From contig JAFGKV010000317.1 of the NCBI GenBank assembly GCA_016928395.1, positions 1 to 9,623 on the forward strand: DNA of 9,623 bases. The letters run 5' to 3'. Positions 1 through 7,134 of the stretch are shown here, piece after piece. The position numbers were made by a program, and so were the translations under genes. A model generated the notes under the pieces. That model had not been told where the DNA came from and did no database searches. It was given only the letters and a program-made list of their open reading frames with translations. The stretch is from Candidatus Fermentibacterota bacterium (GTDB lineage: Bacteria; JAFGKV01). Position 1 is the first letter of the stretch; each line of letters begins with the position of its first letter.

Positions 1-81
1 GAGATAGGTGCGCTGTCCACCAGCGAGCGGTGCGCCGGAGACGGGCGCGGGAGCGCCGACGTCGGAGGCGTCAGCGTGAGC
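1..81. other. No recognisable gene at the left edge
   Basis: A G/C-rich stretch in which no reading frame gives a recognisable protein. One frame is open from base 1 into the repeats, ending at 279, but its translation is low-complexity and runs through palindromic elements. Another frame is arginine-rich and also low-complexity. A perfect 10-bp palindrome CCGACGTCGG lies at 56-65. This could be the 3' end of an upstream gene or plain intergenic DNA, and the sequence does not decide which. Confidence 0.4.
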
Positions 82-118
82 AAAATCCCTCCCCCGCCTC
101 CCTTTGCCAAAGGGACGG
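82..118. repeat. Palindromic CCCTTTG/CAAAGGG element, copy 1
   Basis: The core is CCCTTTG (100-106), one central C, then CAAAGGG (108-114), with an AAATCCCTCCCCC-type left flank beginning near 83. Copies 2 and 3 (201-240 and 238-276) share the core and the AAATCCC / GGGGATTT flanks. The set looks like an interspersed palindromic repeat family. The right half of this copy is short and diverges after ACGGG. Confidence 0.7.
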
Positions 119-125
119 GACGCGT

Positions 126-164
126 GAACGCTGAATATCGAACACTCAACATCCAACGTCGAAC
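126..164. repeat. 7-bp-period repeat run (GAACGTT type), upstream run 1
   Basis: Five and a half tandem heptamers in strict register: GAACGCT, GAATATC, GAACACT, CAACATC, CAACGTC, GAAC. The consensus is roughly (G/C)AAYRYY. The same heptamer recurs at 287-310, 8658-8695 and 8788-8808, on both sides of the gene cassette, and I see it nowhere inside the cassette. Confidence 0.75.
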
Positions 165-200
165 CGGAGCGCGGGCGAGGGGCGCGGAGCGCTTGGAGAG

Positions 201-240
201 CCTCCCCCTTTGTCAAAGGGGGAATGAGGGGGATTTGGAA
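201..240. repeat. Palindromic CCCTTTG/CAAAGGG element, copy 2
   Basis: A perfect 9-bp inverted repeat CCCCCTTTG (204-212) / CAAAGGGGG (214-222) around a single central T. It continues into GAATGAGGGGGATTT, the right flank of the element. It abuts copy 3 with almost no spacer. Confidence 0.75.
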
Positions 241-276
241 ATCCCACGCGACCTCCCTTTGCGAAAGGGAGGGGAT
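238..276. repeat. Palindromic CCCTTTG/CAAAGGG element, copy 3
   Basis: A perfect 9-bp inverted repeat CCTCCCTTT (252-260) / AAAGGGAGG (264-272) with centre GCG. It is flanked on the left by AAATCCC and on the right by GGGGATT. It matches copies 1 and 2 in core and flanks, but the outer sequence differs, as expected of a degenerate dispersed family. Confidence 0.75.
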
Positions 277-286
277 TGAGAAGCAT

Positions 287-310
287 GAGCATTCAACGTC
301 GAACGTCGAG
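287..310. repeat. 7-bp-period repeat run, upstream run 2
   Basis: Heptamers GAGCATT, CAACGTC, GAACGTC, then GAG. This is the same unit as the run at 126-164, separated from it by two palindromic elements. It ends about 50 nt before the kinase start, so it may lie in the promoter or 5' leader region. Confidence 0.65.
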
Positions 311-358
311 GCCCTTGAGCAGTGAGGAGAATGCAGTGAGCACATCCCGGGGGATCAG

Positions 359-1960
359 ATGCTGATGTACCAAGCCGGAAGCGTGGTGATCGGGAGATTC
401 GAGCTTCGGCAGAAGCTCGGGGCCGGGGGCATGGGGATCGTCTTCGGCGCCATGGACCGGAAGCTCGACGAAGAAGTCGCGCTTAAGTTTCTCCCACCGG
501 CAATGGCCGGGGATCGCGATTCGCTGGATCTGTTTGCCAGGGAGGTGAAGCGAGCGAGGAAGGTTCCCGGGAAGTACATCCTACGGGTCTATGACATCTG
601 GGACGACGGCGAAGGCGGCGTGTTCGTGACCATGGAATGGGCAAAGGGGGGAGATCTCAATGGCTATCGGAAGCAACATGGACTGGTCGGTTTGCTGACG
701 TGGGACCAGGTTAGGGGTTTACTGCACCCGATCTTGCTGGGCCTGCAGACGGTGCATGAGGCGGGGATCGTGCATCGGGATGTGAAACCGGCGAATATCC
801 TGTTCCGGGAGGATGGGACACCCGTCGTGGCGGACTTCGGAATATCGAAGTCAATCAAGGCCTCCATGAGCCGCATCTCGCAAGATGCGACTATCAGCGG
901 CACGCCGGCCTATATGGCACCCGAAGCGATTCGCGGTGAAGGCGTGAGCCCCGCGACGGATTTGTACGCGATGGGGTGCATGGCATACGAGCTGCTGACA
1001 GGCCATACGCCCTTTGTCGGCGATCCCATGTCGATAATGTACAACCAGACCCATGCAGACCCGTCGTTCCGGGGAATCGAAAGGAATGCGTTGCGGTGGG
1101 TCGGTGCATGCCTGGCGAAAGATCCCGCGCGCAGGGTGCAGACCGCGGAGGCGCTGATCCGAGGCCTGGAGGATCCGAGTCGGTTGCCGATGTATGTGCC
1201 GACCGGTCCTTCGGCGGTGGCCACGGTAGTGCCCGTTCACCAACCGGGGGAGGCGGCACATGCGTCGAGTCCCCCGGCCGCGCCCGCTGACTTGACCCGC
1301 CGAGTGGGGACTCTGCCGAGCGCACAGACTGCGACTCCGGAATCCGCTAGATCCACCGGTGGTCGCGCGGCTTCTCCCCGAGGACCTGCGGTCTCGAGTT
1401 CAGACGTGCGGCCGAGACGCAAACCATCGTCCAATTGGTGGGTTTATGTACCGGTGGGGCTTATCGCACTGCTGGTGATCCTCATTGTGTCGGTTGCCTC
1501 TGTGGCACAAAGGAACAGGGCGCAGCGAGCTATCGGTTCGCCCGCGGCTTCCACAGGCCAGTATCGCACGCCGGCCACGGCGGCCGGCCCATCAGGCTCT
1601 GGCACTGGCCAGGTTCAAGACCAGTTGGGAGTCAGGTCGCAGACGGCCGGTTCGGGATCTGGGGCAACCTCTCAAAGCGACGACCGCGCCGGAGCCTCCG
1701 AGAAGACCCGAACCCCAGTGATTCCCGAGTCGGTTGTTCGCCCCGAAGAGGTCAAACCTCAAGCCAAAGCGGTCAAGCCTTCACCGCCCAAGGTGCAGGC
1801 ACTGTGCCCGAAATGTGGCAAGATGACTGCCAAGACCTCGGACGGGCGATGTACGGAATGCGGCGTACGGCTGGGAAACCGGACCGTTGTGTGCCCGACC
1901 TGCAAGAAATGGACGTCCCCCGGGACTGTCTGTGACCAATGCGGTTCGCGGCTGAGGTAG
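359..1960 (+). CDS. Transmembrane Hanks-type Ser/Thr protein kinase with C-terminal double zinc ribbon
   Basis: ATP-dependent Ser/Thr kinase, predicted to sit in the inner membrane with its catalytic domain in the cytoplasm. The 533-residue protein keeps the full kinase set: glycine loop GAGGMG (21-26), VALK lysine K43, helix-C E62, HRDVKPAN (D141, K143, N146), DFG 159-161, APE 187-189 and D201 of DLYAMG. The activation loop is Ser/Thr-rich (T178, S180, T182), so autophosphorylation is plausible. A low-complexity Pro/Ala/Ser/Thr linker (about 283-358) precedes a single membrane helix (about 361-383). A second disordered stretch follows. The last 51 residues hold four CxxC pairs: C483/C486, C498/C501, C512/C515 and C525/C528, which make two zinc ribbons. 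By topology these should be extracytoplasmic. The start at 359 has only a G-rich weak Shine-Dalgarno (GGGGGA, 349-354); ATG 365 is a possible alternative. It is first in the same-strand cassette, 45 nt before the next gene. Kinase activity is confident; the ligand and substrates are unknown. Confidence 0.95.
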   Translation: MLMYQAGSVVIGRFELRQKLGAGGMGIVFGAMDRKLDEEVALKFLPPAMAGDRDSLDLFAREVKRARKVPGKYILRVYDIWDDGEGGVFVTMEWAKGGDLNGYRKQHGLVGLLTWDQVRGLLHPILLGLQTVHEAGIVHRDVKPANILFREDGTPVVADFGISKSIKASMSRISQDATISGTPAYMAPEAIRGEGVSPATDLYAMGCMAYELLTGHTPFVGDPMSIMYNQTHADPSFRGIERNALRWVGACLAKDPARRVQTAEALIRGLEDPSRLPMYVPTGPSAVATVVPVHQPGEAAHASSPPAAPADLTRRVGTLPSAQTATPESARSTGGRAASPRGPAVSSSDVRPRRKPSSNWWVYVPVGLIALLVILIVSVASVAQRNRAQRAIGSPAASTGQYRTPATAAGPSGSGTGQVQDQLGVRSQTAGSGSGATSQSDDRAGASEKTRTPVIPESVVRPEEVKPQAKAVKPSPPKVQALCPKCGKMTAKTSDGRCTECGVRLGNRTVVCPTCKKWTSPGTVCDQCGSRLR

Positions 1961-2005
1961 GCGGATGTCGTCACCGATGAGAGCATCCAGCCCAAGGAGG
2001 TTGAT

Positions 2006-3412
2006 ATGAGGGTGGCTGCTTTGTTCGTGGCAATGCTATCCTTGGCGGCCACGCTTTGGGCAAAGCCCTGCCCCCGATGCGGGACGGAGAATGATGAGTT
2101 GGCGAAGTTCTGCAAGTCAGGGTGTGGGTATGAGTTCGTCGAGCAGGAGGTGGAGCAAGAAGAGCCGGATCCCGCAACCATCCTCCTGAGGGCAAATGAG
2201 GCCTATGCAGAAGGACGATGGGACGAGGCACTGCGCATCTACGAGGCTTTGCTGAAGAAGGACCCTGAGAACGCTCTGGCGAAGGTACGGATTCCCGACT
2301 GTGAGAGAAGAGTCAGCGAACTCAGGAGACAACGCCAGGCTGAGGAACGAGCCAGAGAGGAGGTTCGCGTCTTCGAACACTGGCTGAGACAAGCCTCCGA
2401 GCAGCGGCAGTATCGATTGGCTACCGCACGAGGTCTCGTCGACGAGGGCAAGCTGGTGGAGGCTGCCACCTACACCTTGCTTGCGCTGGCGCCGGACTGG
2501 AGTTGGCACGAGGGCAGGTCTCTTCTTTGTGATATTGCCGAGAAGTCGAACTGGAGTCATGGCATTGATCAGGCGGCCGGGGTCTTCGCAGACGCCCCGA
2601 TTGCATCACGATTTCGTGAGCAGTTGCAGCAGAGTGCTCTCTCTCTCTGTTTGGAGATGATCTCCGGTCTGGTGAAAGTCGATGTCTCGAACGAGCACGC
2701 CCGAGTTCTCGTTGACTCGGTGTTCGTGGGCCTGACTCCGGTTGAACAGCGGCTTGGTGTCGGCCGGCATGCCATCGTCGTTGAGTTGGAGGGCTACTAC
2801 GCAGTCAGGGAGAGCCTTGAAGTCGCGCCGGGAGATACCGTGCGCCTCACATTCGATCTTACGCCCCTTTTCGGACATGCCGTGTTCCTCTCGCATCCCG
2901 AGGGCGCAGCCGTTCAGGTGAACGGACTGCTCAAAGGCATCACGCCATTGGGACCGATTCGACTCCAGGGCGGCCGCAAGAATCTCTCGTTGGTGCGCAA
3001 GGGATACGAGCCCTGGGGAGGAGTTTTCGAGGTCGGGGAAGGGGACACGGTCTCTGTGTACGGGGATCTGGCGCGCAAGAGCGCCGGGAAGGCGTTCATC
3101 CGTTCGCTCGTGATCCCCGGGTCGGGTCAACGCTACAGGGATCGTGGCACGATGGGCGCGTTCTACACTCTGGCGGAGATGGCTGCCATCGTGGTCAGTG
3201 TGAGGTCCTATGTCTCTTACAACGATGCGGTCGATGAATATGACAGAGCCAAGAGTGCGTATGATCGCGCGACGTCCGGATATGAGCCTCTCTGGAACTC
3301 GATGAACGTGAAGTACGAGGCAGCGAATAGGAAGCGAAAGGACTATAATCTCGCGATTTCTCTCGCGGGGGTAGTCTACGCGGTGAATCTCATAGACTGC
3401 GTGTTGTTCTAG
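2006..3412 (+). CDS. Exported zinc-ribbon/TPR/double-PEGA membrane protein
   Basis: A 468-residue envelope protein of unknown specific role, probably a periplasmic scaffold or sensor partner of the upstream kinase. Residues 1-19 form a signal peptide with likely cleavage after LWA. The mature protein starts directly with a zinc ribbon: C22, C25, C36, C40, where the second pair is CxxxC, not the usual CxxC. A TPR-like segment covers about 58-95, then a charged coiled-coil-like stretch (about 98-125) and a helical region. Two PEGA-type beta domains follow, about 222-288 (with VDSVFVGLTPVEQ) and 292-356 (with VNGLLKGITPLG). PEGA domains are often found with bacterial Ser/Thr kinases. The tail resembles the DUF5683 style: an IPGSGQRY motif (370-377), a hydrophobic segment about 383-400 and another at the very C-terminus (about 449-467), so the protein is probably membrane-held. 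The start is fixed by AAGGAGG at 1994-2000, 5 nt upstream. The first 200 residues are homologous to the product of 6091-7134. Confidence 0.9.
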   Translation: MRVAALFVAMLSLAATLWAKPCPRCGTENDELAKFCKSGCGYEFVEQEVEQEEPDPATILLRANEAYAEGRWDEALRIYEALLKKDPENALAKVRIPDCERRVSELRRQRQAEERAREEVRVFEHWLRQASEQRQYRLATARGLVDEGKLVEAATYTLLALAPDWSWHEGRSLLCDIAEKSNWSHGIDQAAGVFADAPIASRFREQLQQSALSLCLEMISGLVKVDVSNEHARVLVDSVFVGLTPVEQRLGVGRHAIVVELEGYYAVRESLEVAPGDTVRLTFDLTPLFGHAVFLSHPEGAAVQVNGLLKGITPLGPIRLQGGRKNLSLVRKGYEPWGGVFEVGEGDTVSVYGDLARKSAGKAFIRSLVIPGSGQRYRDRGTMGAFYTLAEMAAIVVSVRSYVSYNDAVDEYDRAKSAYDRATSGYEPLWNSMNVKYEAANRKRKDYNLAISLAGVVYAVNLIDCVLF

Positions 3413-3438
3413 ACCGCGCAATTGCTTCAGGAGGAGCC

Positions 3439-5985
3439 ATGGCACTGAGAGGATCGCCGATTGGTCGGCTGTTGCTCCTGTTAGCAGCGGTATCGATCGG
3501 TAGCTTCGTTCTGCACTGTGCGCGCGAGCTGGAAGCGCCTCAGGAGGCCGAGTGGATCGAGGTCAGTTCGCCGCGCGAGGACACCAGTTGGACGGTGGGC
3601 ACGACGGGTCATGTCCGGTGGACATCGAGGGGCACCTCAGGGACAGTATGCCTCGATGTGAGCAGTGACTCGGCCCAATCCTGGCTGGCCATTGCTCCCG
3701 AGGCGCCTGACATCGGAAGCTATGCATGGACGGTGACTGGCACGGCTTGTTCGTATTGTGTGCTGCGTGTCAGGGATGTCGACGGGCAGCCGACGGGCAT
3801 CAGTAAGGCTTTCCGCATTCTCCTGCCAGCTCCTGCTCTCGTGGAGCCAGACAGCGGGACCACAACGCAGAACCGCCGACCGTACTTCGGATGGGCTGAT
3901 GCTCCCGGCGCAACCAGCTATCGTCTGCAGATCGATAGTGGAACAGCGTTTTCTTCGCCACACTCGGATACTGTTGTGACCGTCTCGGAGTACGTGCCTC
4001 ACGCCGATCTCTCCTATGGGACTCATTGGTGGCGGGTGTGCGCAGGCTGCGGCGTTTCTTGGAGTGCATGGAGTGCGCCTTGGAGCGTCATGGTGACCAC
4101 CACGATCGGGGTCCCTCTCCTCACTCAACCATCGGCAGGCGATACCCTCTACGTCGCGATGCCGTATTTCGGGTGGAGTGATGTGCCCGGGGCCACGAAG
4201 TATGAGATCACCATCGGTCTGGATTCGCTCTTGTCCAATCCAGAGGTTCAGGACACCACGGTTGTCTCCGAGTATCAGCAGGCGTTGGCCCTCCCGGCGG
4301 AGCGGCACTACTGGCGAGTTAGAGCAGGAGACGGGTTTGGGTGGGGCGCCTATGCGGGTCCTCAATCCTTCGTCATCCTCAACGGGATCGGCGTCCCCGT
4401 GCTCGACCTACCCCCGGATGGCAGCACGACCTATGACCGCACGCCGTTTCTTCGGTGGTATCCGTTGGTCGATGCCGAGAGGTACCGAGTGGAGATTGCT
4501 GCTGATTCAGACTTCGTATTCGTCGAGGTCGCTGATGAAGTGATGGCAACGGAACTCACGGTGAATGAGATGCTGGCGCTGGGGACTCACTATTGGCGAG
4601 TGCGTGCCGGCGTCGGATCCCTGTGGGGTCAATGGACATCTCCGAGGTCGTTTATTGTCAGCGTCGAGCCGGGCGTCCCTGAGCTCCTGTCACCTGCTGA
4701 TGGGGCTACATTGCAGGATCAGACACCTTCCCTGACATGGTCGAGTATCCTGGGTGCGACGAGCTACGCTGTGCAGGTTGCGGACAACACCGCTTTTGTG
4801 TCGCCGCTTATGGACGCCATCGCGGTTGACACGACAGCAACTGTCTCCCCAGCGTTGGTTTCGGGGGCCTACTACTGGCATGTCAGGGCCGGCAATGGTC
4901 TTGAGTGGGGTGACTGGTCTGATCACTGGCAATTCTTGATTGCGACCGTGCCGGCAGTGCCGGGGTTGGTATGGCCGGACAGCGGAGCGATCGTGGAAAG
5001 TGGTGTACCCACGTTCGACTGGACCGATGTAGAGGCTGCCACGGGCTATCAACTCCAGGTGGACAACACGAATTCGTTTGCGCTGCCGATAGAGATCGAC
5101 GTAGAGACCACGCTCTCGACTTACACGCCTTTGGATAGCCTGATCCGGGGTCGGCACTACTGGCGAGTGCGTGCGGGCAATGATCAGGGATGGAGCGCGT
5201 GGACTAATCCGTGGAGTTTTACCTTCCCCGGGCCGACACTACTCGACATGGTGTCACTTCCGGGCGGGGCATTCATGATGGGGTTCTGCGACTCGACGGG
5301 TGCGGGGTATGATCAACAGCCGGTTCACGAGGTGACCCTGAGTCCGTTCAGCATCTCCCGTTATGAGGTCACCCAGGAGCAGTATGCGTTGTACGACCCG
5401 TCGCACGGGTCTGAGTTCCAGAACACCGAGGGGCCGGTCGAGAATGTGAGTTGGTTCGATGCGGCGCGGTTCTGCAACTGGTTGAGCCGACGCGAAGGCC
5501 ACACGGAGTTCTACGTCGAATCAGACTGGAGCTGCAACTGGACGGCCGACGGCTACCGGCTTCCCACCGAGGCGGAATGGGAATACGCCTGCCGTGGAGG
5601 CACCACGAGTCACTACTACGGTGGGGACACCGACACGCTTTACAACCTGTGTGAACCGCTTGACCCGACGCTCGATCCCATAGCCTGGTATTGCGGCAAC
5701 ACATCCGCTCCCCACGAGGTGGGAGGGAAGACACCGAATGCCTTCGGGCTATATGACACCAGCGGAAACGTGTACGAGTGGTGCAATGACTGGTACCTGT
5801 GGAACTACTACGAGTATTCGCCATCCAGCGATCCTCCCGGTCCCGAGAGCGAGCTGCAGCGTGTGAACCGAGGGGGCTCGTGGTATGGCTATGCCATGAA
5901 CTGCCGATCTGCGGCCAGAGCCGCGGACGATCCCGGCGTTGTGTATCCGGATCTCGGGTTCAGGGTGGTGCGGAGAGGCGGGTGA
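3439..5985 (+). CDS. Exported FN3-like repeat protein with C-terminal FGE-sulfatase (SUMF1-type) domain
   Basis: An 848-residue envelope or surface protein, probably binding or adhesive. Residues 1-26 form a signal sequence. C27 follows VLH, a poor lipobox, so lipidation is uncertain. An Ig-like domain of roughly the Kre9/KNH type spans about 38-129. Five FN3-like repeats run from 131 to 599, each with a Pro-rich entry, W-x-(D/S)-V-x-GATxY and YWRVRAG. The C-terminal domain (601-848) is a formylglycine-generating-enzyme/C-type-lectin fold with the marks LPGGAFMMG, PVENVSWFDAARFCNWL, RLPTEAEWEYACRGG (707-721), FGLYDTSGNVYEW, NRGGSW (810-815) and LGFRVV near the end. Known FGEs use two cysteines after the GGS motif. 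Here only C822 lies in that region and the first site reads WYGYAM, so catalysis is unlikely and ligand binding is the better guess. The start is supported by AGGAGG at 3429-3434. The gene lies 26 nt after gene 2, clearly co-transcribed. The codon pattern matches its neighbours. Confidence 0.92.
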   Translation: MALRGSPIGRLLLLLAAVSIGSFVLHCARELEAPQEAEWIEVSSPREDTSWTVGTTGHVRWTSRGTSGTVCLDVSSDSAQSWLAIAPEAPDIGSYAWTVTGTACSYCVLRVRDVDGQPTGISKAFRILLPAPALVEPDSGTTTQNRRPYFGWADAPGATSYRLQIDSGTAFSSPHSDTVVTVSEYVPHADLSYGTHWWRVCAGCGVSWSAWSAPWSVMVTTTIGVPLLTQPSAGDTLYVAMPYFGWSDVPGATKYEITIGLDSLLSNPEVQDTTVVSEYQQALALPAERHYWRVRAGDGFGWGAYAGPQSFVILNGIGVPVLDLPPDGSTTYDRTPFLRWYPLVDAERYRVEIAADSDFVFVEVADEVMATELTVNEMLALGTHYWRVRAGVGSLWGQWTSPRSFIVSVEPGVPELLSPADGATLQDQTPSLTWSSILGATSYAVQVADNTAFVSPLMDAIAVDTTATVSPALVSGAYYWHVRAGNGLEWGDWSDHWQFLIATVPAVPGLVWPDSGAIVESGVPTFDWTDVEAATGYQLQVDNTNSFALPIEIDVETTLSTYTPLDSLIRGRHYWRVRAGNDQGWSAWTNPWSFTFPGPTLLDMVSLPGGAFMMGFCDSTGAGYDQQPVHEVTLSPFSISRYEVTQEQYALYDPSHGSEFQNTEGPVENVSWFDAARFCNWLSRREGHTEFYVESDWSCNWTADGYRLPTEAEWEYACRGGTTSHYYGGDTDTLYNLCEPLDPTLDPIAWYCGNTSAPHEVGGKTPNAFGLYDTSGNVYEWCNDWYLWNYYEYSPSSDPPGPESELQRVNRGGSWYGYAMNCRSAARAADDPGVVYPDLGFRVVRRGG
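3829..5235 (+). repeat. Five in-frame FN3-like coding repeats (~282 nt each)
   Basis: Repeat units begin at residues 131, 224, 318, 412 and 506 of the 3439-5985 product, a period of 93-94 residues. Each opens with a (G/A)VP or AP entry, then W-x-x-V-x-GAT-x-Y, and closes with (Y/W)W(R/H)V(R/C)AG...W. Repeats 2-4 open with GVP; the first carries an unusual CAGC in place of RAGn. The units are diverged from each other at DNA level, so they are old duplications and not a recent slippage tract. Confidence 0.88.
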
Positions 5986-6090
5986 GGAGTCACAAAAGGT
6001 CAGGAGAAGTTGCAGGCCGGCGAATGATGAGGGAAGAACGCCAGCCTGCCAGGTCTGTGGAGTCGACACACTGCCGAAAGGTGGAATGAC

Positions 6091-7134
6091 ATGAAGGCAG
6101 CAGCAATCCTCCTCATGCTCGCAATCCTCACGGGCAATGCCCGGGCCAAACCCTGCCCTGATTGCGGGACTGAGAACGATGACCTGGCGAAATTCTGCAA
6201 GTCGGGGTGTGGGTTCGAGTTCCAGAAGGCCGGGGATAAGGTCTATGTGAAGGGCGTTGCCGACGAGGCATTCGATGCGGGGAGATGGGAGAGCGCGAAG
6301 CGGCTGTACGAGCACCTGTTGAGTCTGGACCAGGGGAATGCGTGGGCGGAACGTCGGAAGGCTGATTGTGAGCGAGAGTTAGCGGAGGAGACGCGGCGGC
6401 AGAGAGAACGAGCGGCGGCGGAGCGGGCTGCCAGGGAGAAGCGAGAGTACGACGCATGGGTTGCGAATGAGCACCGCAACCAGGCTTTCAATCTTCAGAC
6501 AGCGCAGGGCTTGTTGGAGATCGACGACTACGCAAGCGCCGGCAAGTACGCGCTTCTGGCGTTGGTGGGAGATTGGGAGAATGTAGCGGCACGCACCATT
6601 CTCTGGGAAGTTTTCGAGAACGGATTGCCCGGAGAGTGGGTCGATGTGCAGAAGGAATTTCGTGGTGTACCGGTGGCGAAGAAGTACCGAGATGAGCTGA
6701 CGGAGAATAGTGCGAAAGTTGGCGCCGACATTGTGGTCGGGATGGCCGGGAACGCAGAGCAACGAGGTGACAAGAAGGTGGCAGTGGCCCTATACGCTTT
6801 GGCGGTGCAGTACGACCCGAGCAATTCAGCAGGACGGGAAGGATTGCAGAGGTATTCGCCGCAATCGGGCGAGGATCCAGACTCCCGGCTGCGCAAGCGT
6901 TTGAGGACCATTGAACCCGAGGTGCCAAAATGGGTAGTGGAGCAAGAGATCGAGGCCTTCGCCAAAGTGCGCATCCAGATTCGGGAAGATGGGCGCATCG
7001 GCACGACCGAGTTGACCATGTCGTCCGGGCACCGGGAGCTGGACAACCTCGCCATCGGCGCAGTCAAGGAGTGGCTGTATGAACCAGGGCTCGTTGAGTA
7101 TCGCGTTGTCCGTGTGAATTTCAAGAAGCGATAA
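6091..7134 (+). CDS. Exported zinc-ribbon/TPR protein with TonB C-terminal domain
   Basis: A 347-residue envelope protein and paralogue of the 2006-3412 product. Residues 1-19 are a signal peptide ending ARA or, if uncleaved, an N-terminal membrane anchor as in TonB. Residues 20-44 form the same zinc ribbon (C22, C25, C36, C40, CxxxC in the second pair), with 22 of 25 residues identical to gene 2. A TPR-like/coiled-coil region (about 50-130) with an Arg/Glu-rich helix and further helical repeats follow. The last ~77 residues (271-347) read as a TonB C-terminal domain: a VPKW entry, beta strands around VRIQIREDGRIG, then SSGHRELDNLAIGAVKEW (311-328) and YEP. TonB-C domains contact outer-membrane transporters or other envelope partners. 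A proton-motive TonB role is doubtful, because no ExbB/ExbD lies nearby and no Pro-rich spacer is seen. The start is chosen by AAAGGTGG (6077-6084). The stop TAA overlaps the ATG of the decayed gene that follows. Confidence 0.9.
   Translation: MKAAAILLMLAILTGNARAKPCPDCGTENDDLAKFCKSGCGFEFQKAGDKVYVKGVADEAFDAGRWESAKRLYEHLLSLDQGNAWAERRKADCERELAEETRRQRERAAAERAAREKREYDAWVANEHRNQAFNLQTAQGLLEIDDYASAGKYALLALVGDWENVAARTILWEVFENGLPGEWVDVQKEFRGVPVAKKYRDELTENSAKVGADIVVGMAGNAEQRGDKKVAVALYALAVQYDPSNSAGREGLQRYSPQSGEDPDSRLRKRLRTIEPEVPKWVVEQEIEAFAKVRIQIREDGRIGTTELTMSSGHRELDNLAIGAVKEWLYEPGLVEYRVVRVNFKKR

Noticed and set aside
76-279. 67-codon plus-strand frame
   Set aside because: It reads through the palindromic and heptamer repeats, giving low-complexity protein. 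I see no ribosome site.
331-339. ATG-CAG-TGA minimal leader ORF ahead of the kinase
   Set aside because: The GAGGAG at 324-329 is only 1 nt from the ATG, too close for normal initiation, so regulation by a start-stop element is not supported.
2606-3445. 279-codon open frame on the minus strand
   Set aside because: It is antisense to the PEGA and membrane part of the 2006-3412 gene, with an Arg/His-rich translation and no domain.
6024-6088. 21-codon ORF between the FN3-FGE and TonB-C genes
   Set aside because: It has no hydrophobic or recognisable sequence and no well-placed ribosome site; the 105-nt gap is better read as non-coding leader.
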